DNA from: CAMEON01 sp963609805
GTDB lineage: Bacteria > Bacillota > Clostridia > Oscillospirales > CAG-272
Length of the DNA stretch: 6,837 bases
Assembly: GCA_963609805.1 (NCBI GenBank)
Contig: CAVDLN010000095.1
Location: 1 to 6,837 of the forward strand
Reading direction: 5' to 3'
The notes under the pieces were generated by a model. It was not told the DNA's origin. It worked only from the letters and a program-made list of their open reading frames with translations, and did no database searches. Of this stretch, positions 5,781 to 6,837 are shown piece by piece. Numbering within the stretch: position 1 is the first letter of the stretch; every line of letters starts with the position of its first letter. The position numbers and the translations under genes are program-made.

Positions 5781-6837
5781 TTGAAAATGGTCTTTCGCTG
5801 GTATGGTCCCGGTGACACCATACCGCTTTCCTACATCCGTCAGATTCCGGGCGTGACGGGTGTGGTCTCGGCTGTGTACGATGTTCCTGTCGGGGAAGTC
5901 TGGCAGCCGGATCGTATTCTTGCTCTGCGTGACGCATGCCATAATGCAGGTCTGGAATTGGAGGTTATCGAAAGTGTCCCGGTTCACGAAGACATAAAAT
6001 TGGGGCTGCCGAGCCGGGATCGATACATTGAAAATTACGCCGCGACGATCGAGAACCTCGGGAAGGCCGGAGTAAAATGCATCTGCTACAATTTTATGCC
6101 CGTATTTGATTGGTTGCGCACCAATCTGCGTACTCCGCGTGCCGACGGCTCAAATGCGCTTTCCTATTGCCATGAAGAACTCATGCGACTGGATCCGCAC
6201 TGTCTTCACCTGCCCGGTTGGGACGAAAGCTATTCGCAGAGTCAGCTCGAAGCTCTGCTTGGCTCCTACGCGGGAATGAGCCATGAACAGCTGTTCGATA
6301 ATCTGGTCTATTTTCTGAAAGGAATTATGCCGGCCTGCGATCGCGCCAATATCAACATGGCGATTCATCCGGACGATCCCCCGTGGGATATGTTCGGGCT
6401 CCCGCGTATTATCACGGGGGCTGCCAGCTATGCCAAGCTGTTCGATGCCGTTCCGAACAGGCACAACGGCATCACGCTGTGTACCGGATCGCTTGGTGCC
6501 GACAGGCGGAATGACCTTCCCTCCCTTGCCGCTTCCCTGGCGCCGCGTGTTTATTTTGCCCATTTGCGTCAGATTCAGTTCACGGGCGGTCAGGAAGCTC
6601 CGCGTGATTTCTGCGAAAGCGGACATCGAACGGCAGACGGATCCCTGGACATGTACGCCATTGTACGGTCACTGTGTGAGAACGGATTTGACGGATATGT
6701 ACGCCCCGACCACGGACGCAATATATGGGGTGAGGACGGCAAGCCGGGCTACGGACTTTATGACCGCGCATTGGGCGCCTGTTACCTTTCCGGTCTGTTC
6801 GAGGCAGTGGAAAGGTCGTTAACAGACGACAACGAAT
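5781..6837 (+). CDS. uxuA: Mannonate dehydratase (3' end cut by window)
   Basis: UxuA removes water from D-mannonate to give 2-keto-3-deoxy-D-gluconate, the step after reduction of fructuronate. The frame is open for 352 codons to the last base with no stop. B. subtilis UxuA is about 359 residues, so only a few residues should be missing. The N-terminus MKMVFRWYG fits the family (M-x-M-T-FRWYG), with TTG read as the initiator. Further blocks are CYNFMPVFDW (101-110), AIHPDDPPW (194-202), LPRIITG (207-213), TLCTGSLG (232-239), AHLRQ (260-264) and RPDHGR (308-313). His196, Cys234, His261 and Asp310/His311 correspond to the manganese site of the family. The segment between DGSNAL and LPGW is about 10 residues shorter than I recall for B. 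subtilis. It is co-transcribed with uxaC; the reductase linking their products is not seen and may follow downstream. Confidence 0.96.
   Translation, partial: MKMVFRWYGPGDTIPLSYIRQIPGVTGVVSAVYDVPVGEVWQPDRILALRDACHNAGLELEVIESVPVHEDIKLGLPSRDRYIENYAATIENLGKAGVKCICYNFMPVFDWLRTNLRTPRADGSNALSYCHEELMRLDPHCLHLPGWDESYSQSQLEALLGSYAGMSHEQLFDNLVYFLKGIMPACDRANINMAIHPDDPPWDMFGLPRIITGAASYAKLFDAVPNRHNGITLCTGSLGADRRNDLPSLAASLAPRVYFAHLRQIQFTGGQEAPRDFCESGHRTADGSLDMYAIVRSLCENGFDGYVRPDHGRNIWGEDGKPGYGLYDRALGACYLSGLFEAVERSLTDDNE

Noticed and set aside
1..6837. A previously undescribed system, mobile element, CRISPR array or RNA gene
   Set aside because: All long frames are well-known housekeeping or catabolic genes, and I saw no transposase, spaced direct repeats, tRNA-like folds or integration sites.

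Overview
The window is about 6.8 kb of bacterial chromosome with roughly balanced base composition. All genes lie on the + strand. It holds two gene clusters and the end of a third gene. Consensus-like sigma-A promoters with exact 17-bp spacers, purine-rich Shine-Dalgarno sites, a TTG start and the protein sequences (trigger factor beginning MTLIKSERTEN..., a Firmicute-type UxuA) suggest a Clostridia-class Firmicute, plausibly Oscillospiraceae/Ruminococcaceae. That placement is by recall and is not tested here.

Region by region: (1) 2-328 is the C-terminal end of a metallophosphoesterase that starts outside the window. (2) A clear promoter (TTGACA-17-TAAAAT) drives tig (493-1803), clpP (1949-2569) and clpX (2600-4030). 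This is the widespread tig-clpP-clpX order, and a GC-rich hairpin with a T-rich tail ends it at 4053-4088. A perfect 11-bp hairpin without a U-tract sits between tig and clpP. (3) 4089-4421 has no gene. Its distal part carries a second strong promoter (TTTACA-17-TATACT with extended -10), flanked by copies of GTATT(T)GCA and small palindromes. (4) From there, uxaC (4422-5765) and uxuA (5781 to the window end, TTG start, 15-bp gap) form a hexuronate-catabolic operon that continues to the right.

Functionally, trigger factor folds nascent chains at the ribosome exit, and ClpX unfolds substrates and feeds them to the ClpP barrel, so the first operon covers protein folding and turnover. UxaC (uronate isomerase) and UxuA (mannonate dehydratase) are the first and third steps from glucuronate to 2-keto-3-deoxygluconate. 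The intervening fructuronate reductase is not in the window and may lie downstream. The combination is typical of a plant-glycan or mucin user, but that is inference.

I found no mobile element, CRISPR array, tRNA, rRNA or defence system, and no convincing new system. The most useful oddities are a ClpX with a charged insertion of about 24 residues before Walker A and an extended C-tail, an E. coli-like ClpP propeptide in an apparent Firmicute, and the repeat-flanked uxaC promoter.
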